Shown: positions 43,887-52,771 of the stretch, piece after piece
Position numbering within the stretch: position 1 is the first letter of the stretch
Layout of the letters: every line of letters begins with the position of its first letter
From: Amycolatopsis thermophila
GTDB taxonomy: Bacteria; Actinomycetota; Actinomycetes; Mycobacteriales; Pseudonocardiaceae
Direction of reading: 5' to 3'
Length of the DNA: 64,000 bases
Assembly (NCBI RefSeq): GCF_030814215.1
Contig: NZ_JAUSUT010000001.1
Coordinates: forward strand, 6,324,001-6,388,000
The notes under the pieces: generated by a model
Told to the model about the DNA's origin: nothing
The model's input: the letters and a program-made list of their open reading frames with translations, nothing else
Database searches by the model: none
Translations under genes and position numbers: made by a program

Positions 43887-45370
43887 GCCCGGTCCCCCAT
43901 CGCCAGCCCGACCGCCTCGGCCAGGTCACCGGCCACCGCCGCGTCCCGCCGGGCCGCCGCGACCTCCGCCTCCCGCGTCCGCGGGGTCGGCACCAGCACC
44001 GCCCGCGCGCCCGCCGCGCGCGCCGCCTCGATGTCGGCACCGATGTCGCCGATGACGACGCAATCCCGCGGCCGCACCCCCAGGGCCAGCGCGGCCCGGG
44101 TCACCAGGCCGGGTTTCGGTTTGCGGCAGCAGCAGCCGTCGCCCTCGGCGTGCACGCACACCTGCCAGGTCCCGAACGGCCCGAGCAGTTCCTCGACCCG
44201 CGCGTTGACCGCGGCCAGTTGCTCGGGCGTGATCAGCCCGCGCGCCACACCGGACTGGTTGCTCACCACGCCGACCGGCACGCCCGCGGCGCGCAAGCGG
44301 CGCAGCACCTCCTCGGCCCCCGGCACCGGGCGGACCAGCTTCGGGTCGTTGTTGTACGGCTCGTCGCGGATGAGGGTGTCGTCGCGGTCGAACAGGATCG
44401 CCTTGGCCGCCGGGCGCGGACGGCGCACCCGCACCTCGCCGGCGAGGCGGTGGCACGCCGCGGCCGGCGGGATCAGCACGCTGGTCACGGCCATCTTCGC
44501 GATCTCGTGCGGGGTCATCGGCCCCGGCAGGATGCGGCGCAGCGCGAACTCCGCGGTCAAGCCGAGCCAGACCGCGCCCGCGGCCGCGGCGGCGGAGCGC
44601 TTCCCGGCGGCGCCGAACCCGAGCGCGGCGGCGCCGCCGAGCGTGGTCAGGGTGTGGCGGCCCAGCCGTCCCGGCCGCTCGCCCACCAGTTCCCTCCACT
44701 GTGGACCGAACTTGCGGCGCATCAGCGCGTTGTCGGCATTGCCGCGCTGGGCGCGCACACTGGCGAAGAAGCCGCCGTGGCGCGCCGGGTGCAGGGTGGT
44801 GCGCAGGCCGCGCTTCAGGCGCCAGCCCGCCTGCCGCACGCGCAGGGCGAGATCGGCGTCCTCGCGGAAGGCGCGCGGGAACCGCTCGTCGAACCCGCCG
44901 ACGGCGGCGAGCACCTCGCGCCGGTAGGCCATGTCCGCTGTGATCCACTCCGCGGTCGCCAGCCCGGCCGTGTCGCGTTCGGAGTCCGTGGGACGGCGGC
45001 CGCCGGTCGGCGCCGGCACCACGATCCGGCCCTGCGAGGCGGCCACGTCGTCCGGCAGTGCCGCCAGATCGGTGTGCAGCCGGGACGGCCAGTCCGCGGT
45101 CGGGCGCACGTCGTCGTCGAGGAAGGCGATCCAGCCGGTGCCCGCCGCCCGCCAGCCCGCGTTGCGCGCGGCGGCCGGGCCGCGGCCGCCGGTCCGCAGC
45201 ACCCGCACCGGCACGCTCATCTCGGGCAGCGGCAGGTCGCCGGGCTCCGGGCGGTCGTCGACGAGGACGACCTCGGCCGGGCGCGGCCCGATGCCGTGCT
45301 CCAGCGCGGACAGCAGGGTCCGGAGGCTGTCCCGGCCGGTGGTCGGGACAACCACGGTGTAGGCCGTCAT
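43880..45370 (-). CDS. Fusion: GT2 glycosyltransferase + GmhB-type D,D-heptose-bisphosphate phosphatase
   Basis: 496 aa. Residues 1 to about 230 are a GT-A/GT2 glycosyltransferase ('VVVPTTGRDSLRTLLSALEH', nucleotide-sugar DDD in 'WIAFLDDDVRP' at 85-87, 'GGFDERFPRAFREDADLALR'). About 235-305 has two weakly hydrophobic stretches. From about 322 a HAD-IIIA domain follows: 'ILFDRDDTLIRDEPYNNDP', 'GVVSNQSGVARGLIT', a zinc-loop pattern 'CVHAEGDGCCCRKPKPG' (CxH...CxC) and 'VIGDIGADIEAA'. The second part fits GmhB, which removes the C7 phosphate between the two HldE steps. Fusion to a glycosyltransferase is unusual. Confidence 0.88.
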   Translation of the reverse strand: MTAYTVVVPTTGRDSLRTLLSALEHGIGPRPAEVVLVDDRPEPGDLPLPEMSVPVRVLRTGGRGPAAARNAGWRAAGTGWIAFLDDDVRPTADWPSRLHTDLAALPDDVAASQGRIVVPAPTGGRRPTDSERDTAGLATAEWITADMAYRREVLAAVGGFDERFPRAFREDADLALRVRQAGWRLKRGLRTTLHPARHGGFFASVRAQRGNADNALMRRKFGPQWRELVGERPGRLGRHTLTTLGGAAALGFGAAGKRSAAAAAGAVWLGLTAEFALRRILPGPMTPHEIAKMAVTSVLIPPAAACHRLAGEVRVRRPRPAAKAILFDRDDTLIRDEPYNNDPKLVRPVPGAEEVLRRLRAAGVPVGVVSNQSGVARGLITPEQLAAVNARVEELLGPFGTWQVCVHAEGDGCCCRKPKPGLVTRAALALGVRPRDCVVIGDIGADIEAARAAGARAVLVPTPRTREAEVAAARRDAAVAGDLAEAVGLAMGDRAW

Positions 45371-46995
45371 GCCGGCCTCCGCAGCACGAACGGGCCGATC
45401 GCCAGCAGGTCGACCGGGCTGGAACCGAAGCACTCCAGCGCATCGCGCGGCGAGTCGACCATCGGGCGGCCCGCCGTGTTCAGGCTGGTGTTGACCACGA
45501 CCGGGATCCCGGTGCGCGCGTCGAACTCCGCCAGCATCCGGGCGACGAGCGGTTCGGTGGCGCGGTCCACGGACTGGATCCGCGCGGTACCGTCCACATG
45601 CGTCACCGCCGGGATGCGGTCCCTCCACTCCGGACGGACGTCGTGCACGAACAGCATGTAGGGGCTCGGGATCGGGCCGCGCTCGAACAACTCCCCTGCG
45701 CGGTCGGCGAGCACCATCGGCGCGACCGGGCGGAACTGCTCGCGGCCCTTGACGTCGTTGAGCCGCTCGAGGTTCTTCCGGTGGCCGGGGTGCGCGAGCA
45801 GCGAGCGGTGCCCCAGCGCGCGGGGCCCGAACTCGGCGCGGCCCTGGAACCACGCCACGATCCGGTCGTTCGCGAGCGCTTCGGCCACCGTCGCGGCGAG
45901 GTCGTCCGGCCGCTCGTAGGGCAGGCGGGCCACGTCGAGGGCGTGCTGGATCTCGGCGTCGGTGAACCCCCGTCCGAGATCCGCGCCCGTCATCCGCGCG
46001 GCCGGTTCTCCCAGCTCCGCGGCCAGGTGCAGCGCGGCACCCAGCGCCGTGCCGGCGTCGCCCGCCGCCGGCTGCACCCAGAGCTCGTCGAACGGCCCGT
46101 CGGCGAGCAGGCGCGTGTTGGCCACGCAGTTCAGCGCGATCCCGCCGGCCATGGTGAGCCTGCGCTGCCCGGTGTGCTCGCGCAGCCACCGCGCGAGGTC
46201 GAGCAGCACCTGTTCGATGCGCTGCTGCACGCTCGCGGCGAGGTCGGCGTGCTCGGGCCGGAAGTCCTCGCCGGGCTCGCGGCGCGGCGCGAACGCGCCG
46301 AAATCGACCGGGGCGGCCCGGAAACCGCCCGCGCCGTCGGCGGCGATCGCCTCGCCCAAGGCGCCGGCGAACCGCGGTTTCCCGTACGAGGCCAGTGCCA
46401 TCACCTTGTACTCGTCGCTCGAGCGCGCGAAACCCAGGTGCGCGGTGAGGTCCTCGTAGCGCAGCCCGAGCGAATGCGGGAGCCGCTGCGCCGCCAGCTC
46501 GACCAGCTTGCCGTCGCGGTACTCCCCCGCCAGGTAGGAGGTCGCCTCGCCGCGCCCGTCCGCGACCAGCACGGCGGCGTCACCGAACGGCGCCGCGAGA
46601 CCACTCGACGCGGCGTGCGCGACGTGGTGGCGGACGAACCGCACCGTGTCCGGGTCCAGGCCCGGCAGCGCGGTCTTGAGGAAGTTCGGGGCACGCCGGG
46701 CGAACGTGGTGCGCAGCTCCTCCCAGCCCGGGTCGACCCCGTCCAGGCCGTGGTCGACCAGGTCCGGGTCGTAGGAGTAGCCGACGGCGTCCAGATCGCC
46801 GGGCTCCAGCCCGGCCTGCGCGAGGCACCACCGGGCCGCCTGCTCGGGCAGTTCCCAGGTGGAGAAGGGGACCGGGCGCTTGCCGTGCTTGCGGCGGCTG
46901 AACCGCTCCTCCTCGGCCGCGGCGACGATCCGGCCGTCCACCACGAGCGCGGCGGCCGGGTCGTGGAAGACCGCGTTGATCCCGAGAACCCGCAA
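45367..46995 (-). CDS. O-carbamoyltransferase (NodU/TobZ/CmcH family)
   Basis: 542 aa. Kae1-like N-terminal domain with 'VLGINAVFHDPAAALVVDG', 'AAAEEERFSRRKHGKRPVPF', metal-binding 'VRHHVAHAASSG' and 'GGIALNCVANTRL'. The C-terminal domain has 'GRAEFGPRALGHRSLLA' and 'VVNTSLNTAGRPMVDSPRDA'. These enzymes transfer a carbamoyl group from carbamoyl phosphate, via carbamoyl-AMP, to a sugar or aminoglycoside hydroxyl. In this operon the acceptor is probably a sugar of the glycan. The start is TTG 46995 with GGAGGTAGGAG just upstream. The stop overlaps the GT2-GmhB start. Confidence 0.93.
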   Translation of the reverse strand: MRVLGINAVFHDPAAALVVDGRIVAAAEEERFSRRKHGKRPVPFSTWELPEQAARWCLAQAGLEPGDLDAVGYSYDPDLVDHGLDGVDPGWEELRTTFARRAPNFLKTALPGLDPDTVRFVRHHVAHAASSGLAAPFGDAAVLVADGRGEATSYLAGEYRDGKLVELAAQRLPHSLGLRYEDLTAHLGFARSSDEYKVMALASYGKPRFAGALGEAIAADGAGGFRAAPVDFGAFAPRREPGEDFRPEHADLAASVQQRIEQVLLDLARWLREHTGQRRLTMAGGIALNCVANTRLLADGPFDELWVQPAAGDAGTALGAALHLAAELGEPAARMTGADLGRGFTDAEIQHALDVARLPYERPDDLAATVAEALANDRIVAWFQGRAEFGPRALGHRSLLAHPGHRKNLERLNDVKGREQFRPVAPMVLADRAGELFERGPIPSPYMLFVHDVRPEWRDRIPAVTHVDGTARIQSVDRATEPLVARMLAEFDARTGIPVVVNTSLNTAGRPMVDSPRDALECFGSSPVDLLAIGPFVLRRPA

Positions 46996-47055
46996 GCTCC
47001 TACCTCCGCCGATCGGTCGCTACTGCTACTTAGCGCTACCCCTGCTACTCCGCGT

Positions 47056-48000
47056 CTAAACGGGACTGAGACGGGTGGCGAACCACTCGAGGGTCCGGCG
47101 CAGGCCGTCGTGCAGTTCCACCCGCGGCTGCCAGCCCAACTCCCGTTGCGCGAGGCCGATATCGGGGCAGCGTCGTTGCGGATCGTCCACCGGGGCGGGA
47201 ATGTGGCGCACCGGCACGCTCGTCCCGGCCAGCCGCTGGATCTCGTCCACGAGCTCGCGGATCTCCAGCTCGCGCGGGTTGCCCAGGTTCACCGGGCCGG
47301 GGAAATCGCTCTCAGCCAGCGCCAGCAGGCCCGCGACCGTGTCGTCCACAAAGCACAGGGAGCGGGTCTGGGTGCCCGCACCGGCGACGGTGACCGGCTC
47401 GCCGGTGAGGATCTGCCGGATGAAGGTGGGGATCGCTCGCCCATCGTCGGCACGCATGCGCGGACCGTAGGTGTTGAACAGGCGCGCGATGCCCGTGTTC
47501 ACGCCCCTTGCCCGGCGGTAGGCCGTCGTGAGGGCCTCGGCGTAGCGTTTCGCCTCGTCGTAGACGCTGCGCGGGCCGACCGGGTTGACGTTGCCCCAGT
47601 AGGTCTCGCGCTGCGGATGCTGCCGCGGGTCCCCGTACACCTCGCTGGTCGAGGTGAGCACGAACCGGGCACCGTGCGCCTGCGCCAGGTCCAGCGCGTG
47701 GTTGGTGCCCGCGGCACCGGTCTGCAGGGTCTCCACCGGCAGGCGCTCGTAGTCACGGGGCGAGGCGGGGCTGGCCAGGTGCATCACCAGGTCGACCGGG
47801 CCCGGCACGTCGAAGCCACGGGAGACGTCGGCCTCGACGAAGCGGAACCGCGGCTCGGTTTTCAGGTGGGCGATGTTGCCGGCGTCGCCGGTGGAGAAGT
47901 TGTCGACACAGGTGACGTCGGCACCGGCAGCGAGCAGGCGGTCGCACACGTGGGAGCCGACGAAGCCCGCTCCTCCCGTGACGACGGCATGCTCGCGCAT
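47056..48000 (-). CDS. UDP-glucuronate decarboxylase (UDP-xylose synthase)-like NAD epimerase
   Basis: 314-aa extended SDR: '[20 protein letters not shown]', the UXS-specific '[19 protein letters not shown]', '[20 protein letters not shown]' and '[19 protein letters not shown]' with the YxxxK dyad. These closely follow UDP-xylose synthases rather than UDP-galactose epimerases. It would convert UDP-glucuronate, made by the dehydrogenase at the operon's end, to UDP-xylose. ATG 48000 has AGGAG upstream. First gene of the cluster; a GTAGG/GTAGCG-rich leader lies upstream and similar motifs precede the next gene. Confidence 0.9.
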   Translation of the reverse strand: MREHAVVTGGAGFVGSHVCDRLLAAGADVTCVDNFSTGDAGNIAHLKTEPRFRFVEADVSRGFDVPGPVDLVMHLASPASPRDYERLPVETLQTGAAGTNHALDLAQAHGARFVLTSTSEVYGDPRQHPQRETYWGNVNPVGPRSVYDEAKRYAEALTTAYRRARGVNTGIARLFNTYGPRMRADDGRAIPTFIRQILTGEPVTVAGAGTQTRSLCFVDDTVAGLLALAESDFPGPVNLGNPRELEIRELVDEIQRLAGTSVPVRHIPAPVDDPQRRCPDIGLAQRELGWQPRVELHDGLRRTLEWFATRLSPV

Positions 48001-48053
48001 GCACTTCTCCTACCCGGCGGAGTCACTTCGAAACGCTACGGAGGGACTACTTC

Positions 48054-48875
48054 CTACGCGAGGGCGAGCAGCGCCAGGGCGGCGGCCGCCCCGCAGATAC
48101 CGACCGTCTGCCTCCGGGTGAGGCGTTCACCCAGGAAGAGCAATGCCAGCACGACCGGGATCGCCGGGTAGAGCGCGGCGAGCACGGTGGCGACGGCGAG
48201 CAGCTGCTGGTGGGTGGCCACCCAGTAGAGGACGATGGCGACGCTGCCGAGCGCGCCCGCGGCGGCCGCCGGCCACGCCAGGCGCGGCCGCAGCGCGAGG
48301 GCGCTGCGGGTGGTGAGCACGAGCGGCAGGATGACGGCGACGGAGGCGGCACGGCTGACCCCGATCGGCCACAACCCCGCGTCGAGCGGCACGGGTTTCA
48401 TGGCGAGGAACTGGAGCGCGAACCCGGTGCCGGCGATGAGCGCGTCCCGGACGCCCGGCCCGCCCGGACGCCCGCCGCCGGAGACGAGCCAGATCGCGGG
48501 CAGGGCGAGCACGATGCCGGCGATCGCCGCCGGGGAGGGCCGTTCACCCAGGACGGCGAGCCCGGCGAGGACCGGCAGCGCGACCGCGCCGACGTCACTG
48601 ACCGGCACGACGACGCTCAGCGCGTCGCGGCTCATGGCCCGGTAGAGGAACCCGACGCCAATGCCGGTGCCGGCCCCGGAGAGAGCGCCCCAGAGGAGGC
48701 CGCCGGTGCCCGGGTGCGACCAGAAGAGCGCCACGAGCAGGGTGACGACCGTGCCACCGAGCTGCGCGTAGAGCGACACGGTCAGGCCGGGCGCCCGGCG
48801 CGCCACGACGCCGTTGACGAAGTGGGTGACGCCGAAACACCCGGCCGAGGCGAGGGCGAGCAACTCACCGGTCAT
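48054..48875 (-). CDS. EamA/DMT-superfamily transporter
   Basis: 273 aa, about ten membrane helices arranged as two EamA repeats ('[17 protein letters not shown]', '[20 protein letters not shown]', '[19 protein letters not shown]'; both repeats end in the LGER motif). DMT proteins export metabolites, and some carry nucleotide sugars or lipid-linked sugars. It starts 4 bp inside the marR gene end (ATGA) and lies 53 bp upstream of the glycan operon on the same strand, so it may be cotranscribed with either. Substrate unknown. Confidence 0.88.
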   Translation of the reverse strand: MTGELLALASAGCFGVTHFVNGVVARRAPGLTVSLYAQLGGTVVTLLVALFWSHPGTGGLLWGALSGAGTGIGVGFLYRAMSRDALSVVVPVSDVGAVALPVLAGLAVLGERPSPAAIAGIVLALPAIWLVSGGGRPGGPGVRDALIAGTGFALQFLAMKPVPLDAGLWPIGVSRAASVAVILPLVLTTRSALALRPRLAWPAAAAGALGSVAIVLYWVATHQQLLAVATVLAALYPAIPVVLALLFLGERLTRRQTVGICGAAAALALLALA

Positions 48876-49429
48876 CGGTCACCCCGGTGCCGGTGGCGCG
48901 GCTCATCGGCGGCCTCCCGGGCCCGGCAGGCCGCCCCGACCGGGCACACCTGCCCCTGCGCGACGCAGGCGGCCCGGTCGCACAGCCGGCACAGGCGGTC
49001 GGCTTCCGGGAGTTGCTCGTAGGCCGCCGCGAGGAGCTTGCCGGCCAGGTCCGCGAACAGCTTCCGCTCCCGCGGGTCGAGCGCCGCGGTGAGCGTGCCG
49101 AGCCGGCCGCCGCGTTCGCCCAGGATGCGGGACGCCGCGCCCGCGCCCGCGGCCGTCAGGTGCACCGCCACCGACCGGGTGAGCGTCGGCCGCCGCTCGA
49201 CCAGGCCCCGCCCCTCCAGCCCGTCCACCATGCGCGCGGCCGCGGGCTGGCTGAGCCCTACCCGCCGCCCCAGCTCGGTCACCGACAGGCCGGGCGCCGT
49301 GGACAGCACGACCAGCGCCGCCGAGCCGCTCGCGCTCGTGCCCGCCGCCGCGGTGGCGTCGGCCAGCGCGAGATCGTTGACCGTCAGCGCCAGCGCCCCC
49401 AGCAGGTTTGCCAGGCGTTCATCATGCAT
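48872..49429 (-). CDS. MarR-family regulator with Cys-rich C-terminal tail
   Basis: 185 aa. Winged-helix core 'GLSVTELGRRVGLSQPAAAR' plus 'MVDGLEGRGLVERRPTLTRS', then a C-terminal extension (about 145-168) with five Cys in a CxxC-x4-C-x6-C-x5-C series starting 'LCRLCDRAACVAQG'. Such a cluster could sense redox state or bind a metal. The start codon ATG 49429 lies inside a perfect 17-bp palindrome, suggesting tight autorepression. It is followed by the EamA gene with a 4-bp overlap and is divergent from the manganese catalase, so regulation of both is plausible. Confidence 0.87.
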   Translation of the reverse strand: MHDERLANLLGALALTVNDLALADATAAAGTSASGSAALVVLSTAPGLSVTELGRRVGLSQPAAARMVDGLEGRGLVERRPTLTRSVAVHLTAAGAGAASRILGERGGRLGTLTAALDPRERKLFADLAGKLLAAAYEQLPEADRLCRLCDRAACVAQGQVCPVGAACRAREAADEPRHRHRGDR

Positions 49430-49440
49430 GACTCATGCAT
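49424..49440. promoter_or_regulatory. Palindromic MarR operator overlapping the marR start codon
   Basis: ATGCATGA-C-TCATGCAT is a perfect 8+1+8 inverted repeat. The marR start codon (49429-49427) is inside it, so bound repressor would cover the translation start region. It also lies 125 bp upstream of the divergent manganese catalase start. Confidence 0.7.
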
Positions 49441-49563
49441 AGTGCACCCGGCCGGAATTCGCAAACCGGGGAAGTGAACACGAATAACCCGCCCCCGCCG
49501 GGGAAGCCCCCGCTTGCGTACGCGTACTCAAGCACCTTTCCTTCGTTTCCCAAGGAGATCTCT

Positions 49564-50430
49564 GTGTTCCGACACACGAAACTGCTGCAGTTCGAGGCGA
49601 AGCCGGAACGTCCGGACCCCTATTTCGCACGGAAACTGCAGGAACTGATCGGCGGCGCGTTCGGCGAGATGACGGTGACCATGCAGTACCTGTTCCAGGG
49701 CTGGAACTGCCGCATCGAGGGCAAGTACAAGGACCTGATCATGGACACCGCGACCGAGGAGATCGGTCACGTGGAAATGCTGGCCACCATGGTCGCCCGC
49801 CTGCTCGAGGGCGCCCCCGCCACCGCCACCGCCGAGGCCGCCAAGGACCCGGTGATGGCCGCCGTGCTCGGCGGCATGGACCCCCAGCAGGCCATCGTCG
49901 GCGGCGGCGGCGCACTGCCCGCCGACTCCAACGGCACCCCGTGGAACGGCAAGTACATCGTCGCCTCGGGCAACCTGCTGGCCGACTTCCGCGCCAACGC
50001 CGCCGCCGAGGCCCAGGGCCGCCTGCAGACCGCCCGGCTCTACAACATGACCGACGACCCGGGCGTGAAGGACATGCTCAAGTTCAACCTCGCCCGCGAC
50101 ACCGTCCACCAGAAACAGTGGCTGCGCGCCATCGAAGAACTCCAGGCCGACGGCCTCGAATCCGACATCGCCCCCAACGCCCTGCTCGACGAGGAGGACC
50201 AGACCCACAACAACACCATCTGGCACCTCTCCGACGGCCCCGACGGCAACAAGGGCTCCTGGTCCAGCGGCGAAGACCGCATCGACTACCTCATGGACCC
50301 CCAGCCCCTCGGCGGCCCCGGCAGCGCGCCCAAACCCGACCCCCGGCTCTACGGCACGTATTCGCCCACCCAGGACGCTGTGGGCACGGTCAAGGGCAAG
50401 GCCCAGTCCGCGGTCAACAAGCTCACCTGA
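49564..50430 (+). CDS. Manganese (non-heme) catalase
   Basis: 288 aa from GTG 49564 with AAGGAG 6-7 nt upstream. The ferritin-like four-helix core carries the di-Mn ligands of the family: Glu in 'LIGGAFGEMTVTMQYLFQGW', the pair in 'TATEEIGHVEMLATMV', and Glu/His in 'AAAEAQGRLQTARLYNM' and 'ARDTVHQKQWLRAIEEL'. It disproportionates H2O2. The C-terminal part 'SSGEDRIDYLMDPQPLGG' is typical of these proteins. It is divergent from marR and ends at a strong terminator. A promoter probably lies in 49441-49555. Confidence 0.93.
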   Translation: MFRHTKLLQFEAKPERPDPYFARKLQELIGGAFGEMTVTMQYLFQGWNCRIEGKYKDLIMDTATEEIGHVEMLATMVARLLEGAPATATAEAAKDPVMAAVLGGMDPQQAIVGGGGALPADSNGTPWNGKYIVASGNLLADFRANAAAEAQGRLQTARLYNMTDDPGVKDMLKFNLARDTVHQKQWLRAIEELQADGLESDIAPNALLDEEDQTHNNTIWHLSDGPDGNKGSWSSGEDRIDYLMDPQPLGGPGSAPKPDPRLYGTYSPTQDAVGTVKGKAQSAVNKLT

Positions 50431-50437
50431 GGTGTGC

Positions 50438-50475
50438 GAACAGGCCCCTCGGGATCGCTCCCGAGGGGCCTGTTC
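50438..50475. terminator. Perfect 17-bp bidirectional terminator
   Basis: GAACAGGCCCCTCGGGA (50438-50454) pairs without mismatch with TCCCGAGGGGCCTGTTC (50459-50475) across a TCGC loop. It lies between the catalase gene (+) and the GT4 gene (-). Confidence 0.85.
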
Positions 50476-50485
50476 CCGGGTGTGC

Positions 50486-51715
50486 TCAGGCCTGGCTGAT
50501 CGCGGCGTCGGCCGCGACGCCGGCCGGAACCTTGTCCCCCAGCGTCTTTTCGTAGATGCGCAGCACGTCGATCGCGATGCGGTCCCACGAGTACCGCGAC
50601 CGGGCCCGGTCGCAGCCGGCGATGCCGTAGGCCTCGCGCTGGGCCGGGTCACCCAGCAGACGGCGCAGGGTCGCCGCGAGCACCTCGGGCCGCTGCGGCG
50701 GCACCAGTTCACCGGTGACGCCGTCGACCACGGTGTCGATCAGGCCGCCGACCGCGGCCGCCACCACCGGGACGCCGCACGCCATGGCCTCCAGCGGCAC
50801 GATCCCGAACGGCTCGTACCACGGCGTGCACACGACCAGGTCCGCCGAGCGCAGCAGTGCCGGCATCTCGTCGCGGGACACCTGCCCCATCAGCCGCACG
50901 CGGTCGGCGACCCCGACCCGCTCGGCCAGCTCCAGCAGGCGCCGCGCCTCCGGGTCGTCGGCCAGCCGCCCCCGCTCGGGACCGCCCGCGATGACCAGCT
51001 CGGCGCCCGGCACGGCGGGCAGCGCGGTGATCGCCGTCGCGAAACCCTTGCGCGGCACCAGCCTGCCGACGCTCACGATCCGGTGCAGGTTCCCGCGCGG
51101 TGCCACCTCCCCGTCCGGCGTGAACCGCTCGAGGTCCACCCCGCACGGCGCCACCGACATCCGCGACCGCGGCAGCCCCATGCGCGCCAGCTCGAACACC
51201 TCGTCGGAACAGGTGGCGGCCACCCGCGAGGCGTGCTTGCCGATCAGCCGTTCCAGCTGCACCCGCTCGGCCGGGCTGGTGTCCGCGGCACCCTGGTAGC
51301 GCTTCTTGACCACGCCGAGCGCATGGAAGGTCTGGACCACGGGGAGGTCGGTGCCGCGCGTGGCCAGCAGCGACGCCAGACCCGACATCCAGAAGTGCGC
51401 GTGCACCACGTCGGGCGACTCGCGCGCCCACGCCCGCGCCAGGTAGCGGCCGAACTCGGTCATGTGCGGCAGCAGCTCGTCCTTGGGCACGTACTCGGCC
51501 GGTCCCGCGGGCACGTGCACGACCCGGTACCCGCCCGGCGCGCGCACCTCCTCCGGCTGCGCCGGATCGTCCCGCCGGGTGTAGACGGTGACGTCGTGGC
51601 CCTGGCGGCACAACGCCGCCGACAGCTCCGCGACGTGCAGGTTCTGCCCGCCCGCGTCCACCTCGCCCAGCACGGCCAGTGGGTTGGCGTGCTCCGACAC
51701 CATCGAGATCTTCAT
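50486..51715 (-). CDS. GT4-family glycosyltransferase
   Basis: 409 aa. N-terminal '[20 protein letters not shown]' and '[15 protein letters not shown]', C-terminal '[20 protein letters not shown]' and the donor-binding '[20 protein letters not shown]' give a GT-B retaining glycosyltransferase of the GT4 type, near the MshA/sucrose synthase-like subgroup. The sugar donor and acceptor are unknown. The start overlaps the stop of the upstream GT gene, so the two enzymes act together, perhaps on the same glycan as the operon at 38-48 kb. Confidence 0.9.
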   Translation of the reverse strand: MKISMVSEHANPLAVLGEVDAGGQNLHVAELSAALCRQGHDVTVYTRRDDPAQPEEVRAPGGYRVVHVPAGPAEYVPKDELLPHMTEFGRYLARAWARESPDVVHAHFWMSGLASLLATRGTDLPVVQTFHALGVVKKRYQGAADTSPAERVQLERLIGKHASRVAATCSDEVFELARMGLPRSRMSVAPCGVDLERFTPDGEVAPRGNLHRIVSVGRLVPRKGFATAITALPAVPGAELVIAGGPERGRLADDPEARRLLELAERVGVADRVRLMGQVSRDEMPALLRSADLVVCTPWYEPFGIVPLEAMACGVPVVAAAVGGLIDTVVDGVTGELVPPQRPEVLAATLRRLLGDPAQREAYGIAGCDRARSRYSWDRIAIDVLRIYEKTLGDKVPAGVAADAAISQA

Positions 51716-52704
51716 GCGCTACCTCCACTCGTCACCCGGCCGAGCAGGACGTCCCAGTTCCGCAGAAACCCGTCCAGGCCGTAGCGCGCGAGCGCGTGCT
51801 CGCGCGCCTGCTTGCCCATCCGGTGCGCGAGTTCGGGATCGGCCACCAGGTCCCGGACCGCTCGCACCAGCTCGTTCACATCCGCCGAGACGAAGCCCGC
51901 CTCGGGGGGTACCGCACGCGACGCTTCGGTGCTGGCCACCGCCACCACCGGCATCCCCAGGTGCATCGCCTCGATCAGCGACAGGCCCAGCGACGTCCAG
52001 CGGGGCGTGTGCACGTACACCCGGCACCGGGCCAGCCCCGCGTGCAGCGCGTCCTGGCCGAGGTCGCCCCGCACCCGCAGGCGCTCCCCCAGGGCGAAGT
52101 GCTCCGCGAGCTTCTCCACGCCGATGCCCCACACGTGCAGCGGGGCGGCCTCGGCGAACGCCGGCAGCAGGTCGGTGCCCACCGCCCGGCCGCGCCGCAC
52201 CGGCTCGTTCATCACGAGCCCGACGGCCGCCTCTTCCCCGGTGTAGAGCTCGCCCGGGTCGACCACGCCGTGCTCGATGACCGTGGCGGGCGCCCGGCCG
52301 GAATCCCAGATCAGGTGGTTGAAATGGGTGACGTGCACCAGCGGGATCGCGTCCTGGCCGGCCAGCGGGTGCCGTGTGCGCGGCACGTCACCGGTCGGTG
52401 TGTTGTGCTCGACGAACACCGCGGGCACGTCCCGGCCGGGCCGTCGCCCGGTCCACCGCTCGGTCAGCTCGATCTCGTCCGGGCGCTGGAGGACGACCAC
52501 GTCGATGCCGGCATCGCGCAGCTCGTCCGGGCCCATCTCCCGGGCGCCCGGCCAGTCCCGGCCACCACGGCCCAGGCCCCAGGGGCCGCCCTCCGGCAGT
52601 CGCGGAAGGAGGTACTCGTGCCCCCCGCGCACGAACGAACTGGTCCACGACCCGTGCACGTGCCACAGCAGGATCCGCAGCGGATCGTCCTCTGCCCGTC
52701 TCAT
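51712..52704 (-). CDS. GT4-like glycosyltransferase
   Basis: 330 aa. '[20 protein letters not shown]' at the start, '[20 protein letters not shown]' in the middle and '[20 protein letters not shown]' in the C-terminal nucleotide-binding half form a GT-B fold; the E(x7)E motif region is '[10 protein letters not shown]'. It is shorter than its partner and lacks the full GT4 N-terminal motif. It is in an overlapping two-gene operon with the GT4 enzyme. The leader upstream carries the GTAGC/GTAGCG motif also seen before the glycan operon genes. Confidence 0.85.
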   Translation of the reverse strand: MRRAEDDPLRILLWHVHGSWTSSFVRGGHEYLLPRLPEGGPWGLGRGGRDWPGAREMGPDELRDAGIDVVVLQRPDEIELTERWTGRRPGRDVPAVFVEHNTPTGDVPRTRHPLAGQDAIPLVHVTHFNHLIWDSGRAPATVIEHGVVDPGELYTGEEAAVGLVMNEPVRRGRAVGTDLLPAFAEAAPLHVWGIGVEKLAEHFALGERLRVRGDLGQDALHAGLARCRVYVHTPRWTSLGLSLIEAMHLGMPVVAVASTEASRAVPPEAGFVSADVNELVRAVRDLVADPELAHRMGKQAREHALARYGLDGFLRNWDVLLGRVTSGGSA

Positions 52705-52771
52705 GGAGAAGTTCTTTCACCCTGGCAGAGGAACTAAACACGCTACGCAGCACTGCTACTGTCGGTGATGA

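Noticed and set aside
38050..48000. Aminoglycoside/antibiotic biosynthetic cluster
   Set aside because: Heptose and carbamoyl genes occur in such clusters, but there is no aminocyclitol, PKS, NRPS or resistance gene. GT9 enzymes plus UDP-xylose synthesis fit a surface glycan better.
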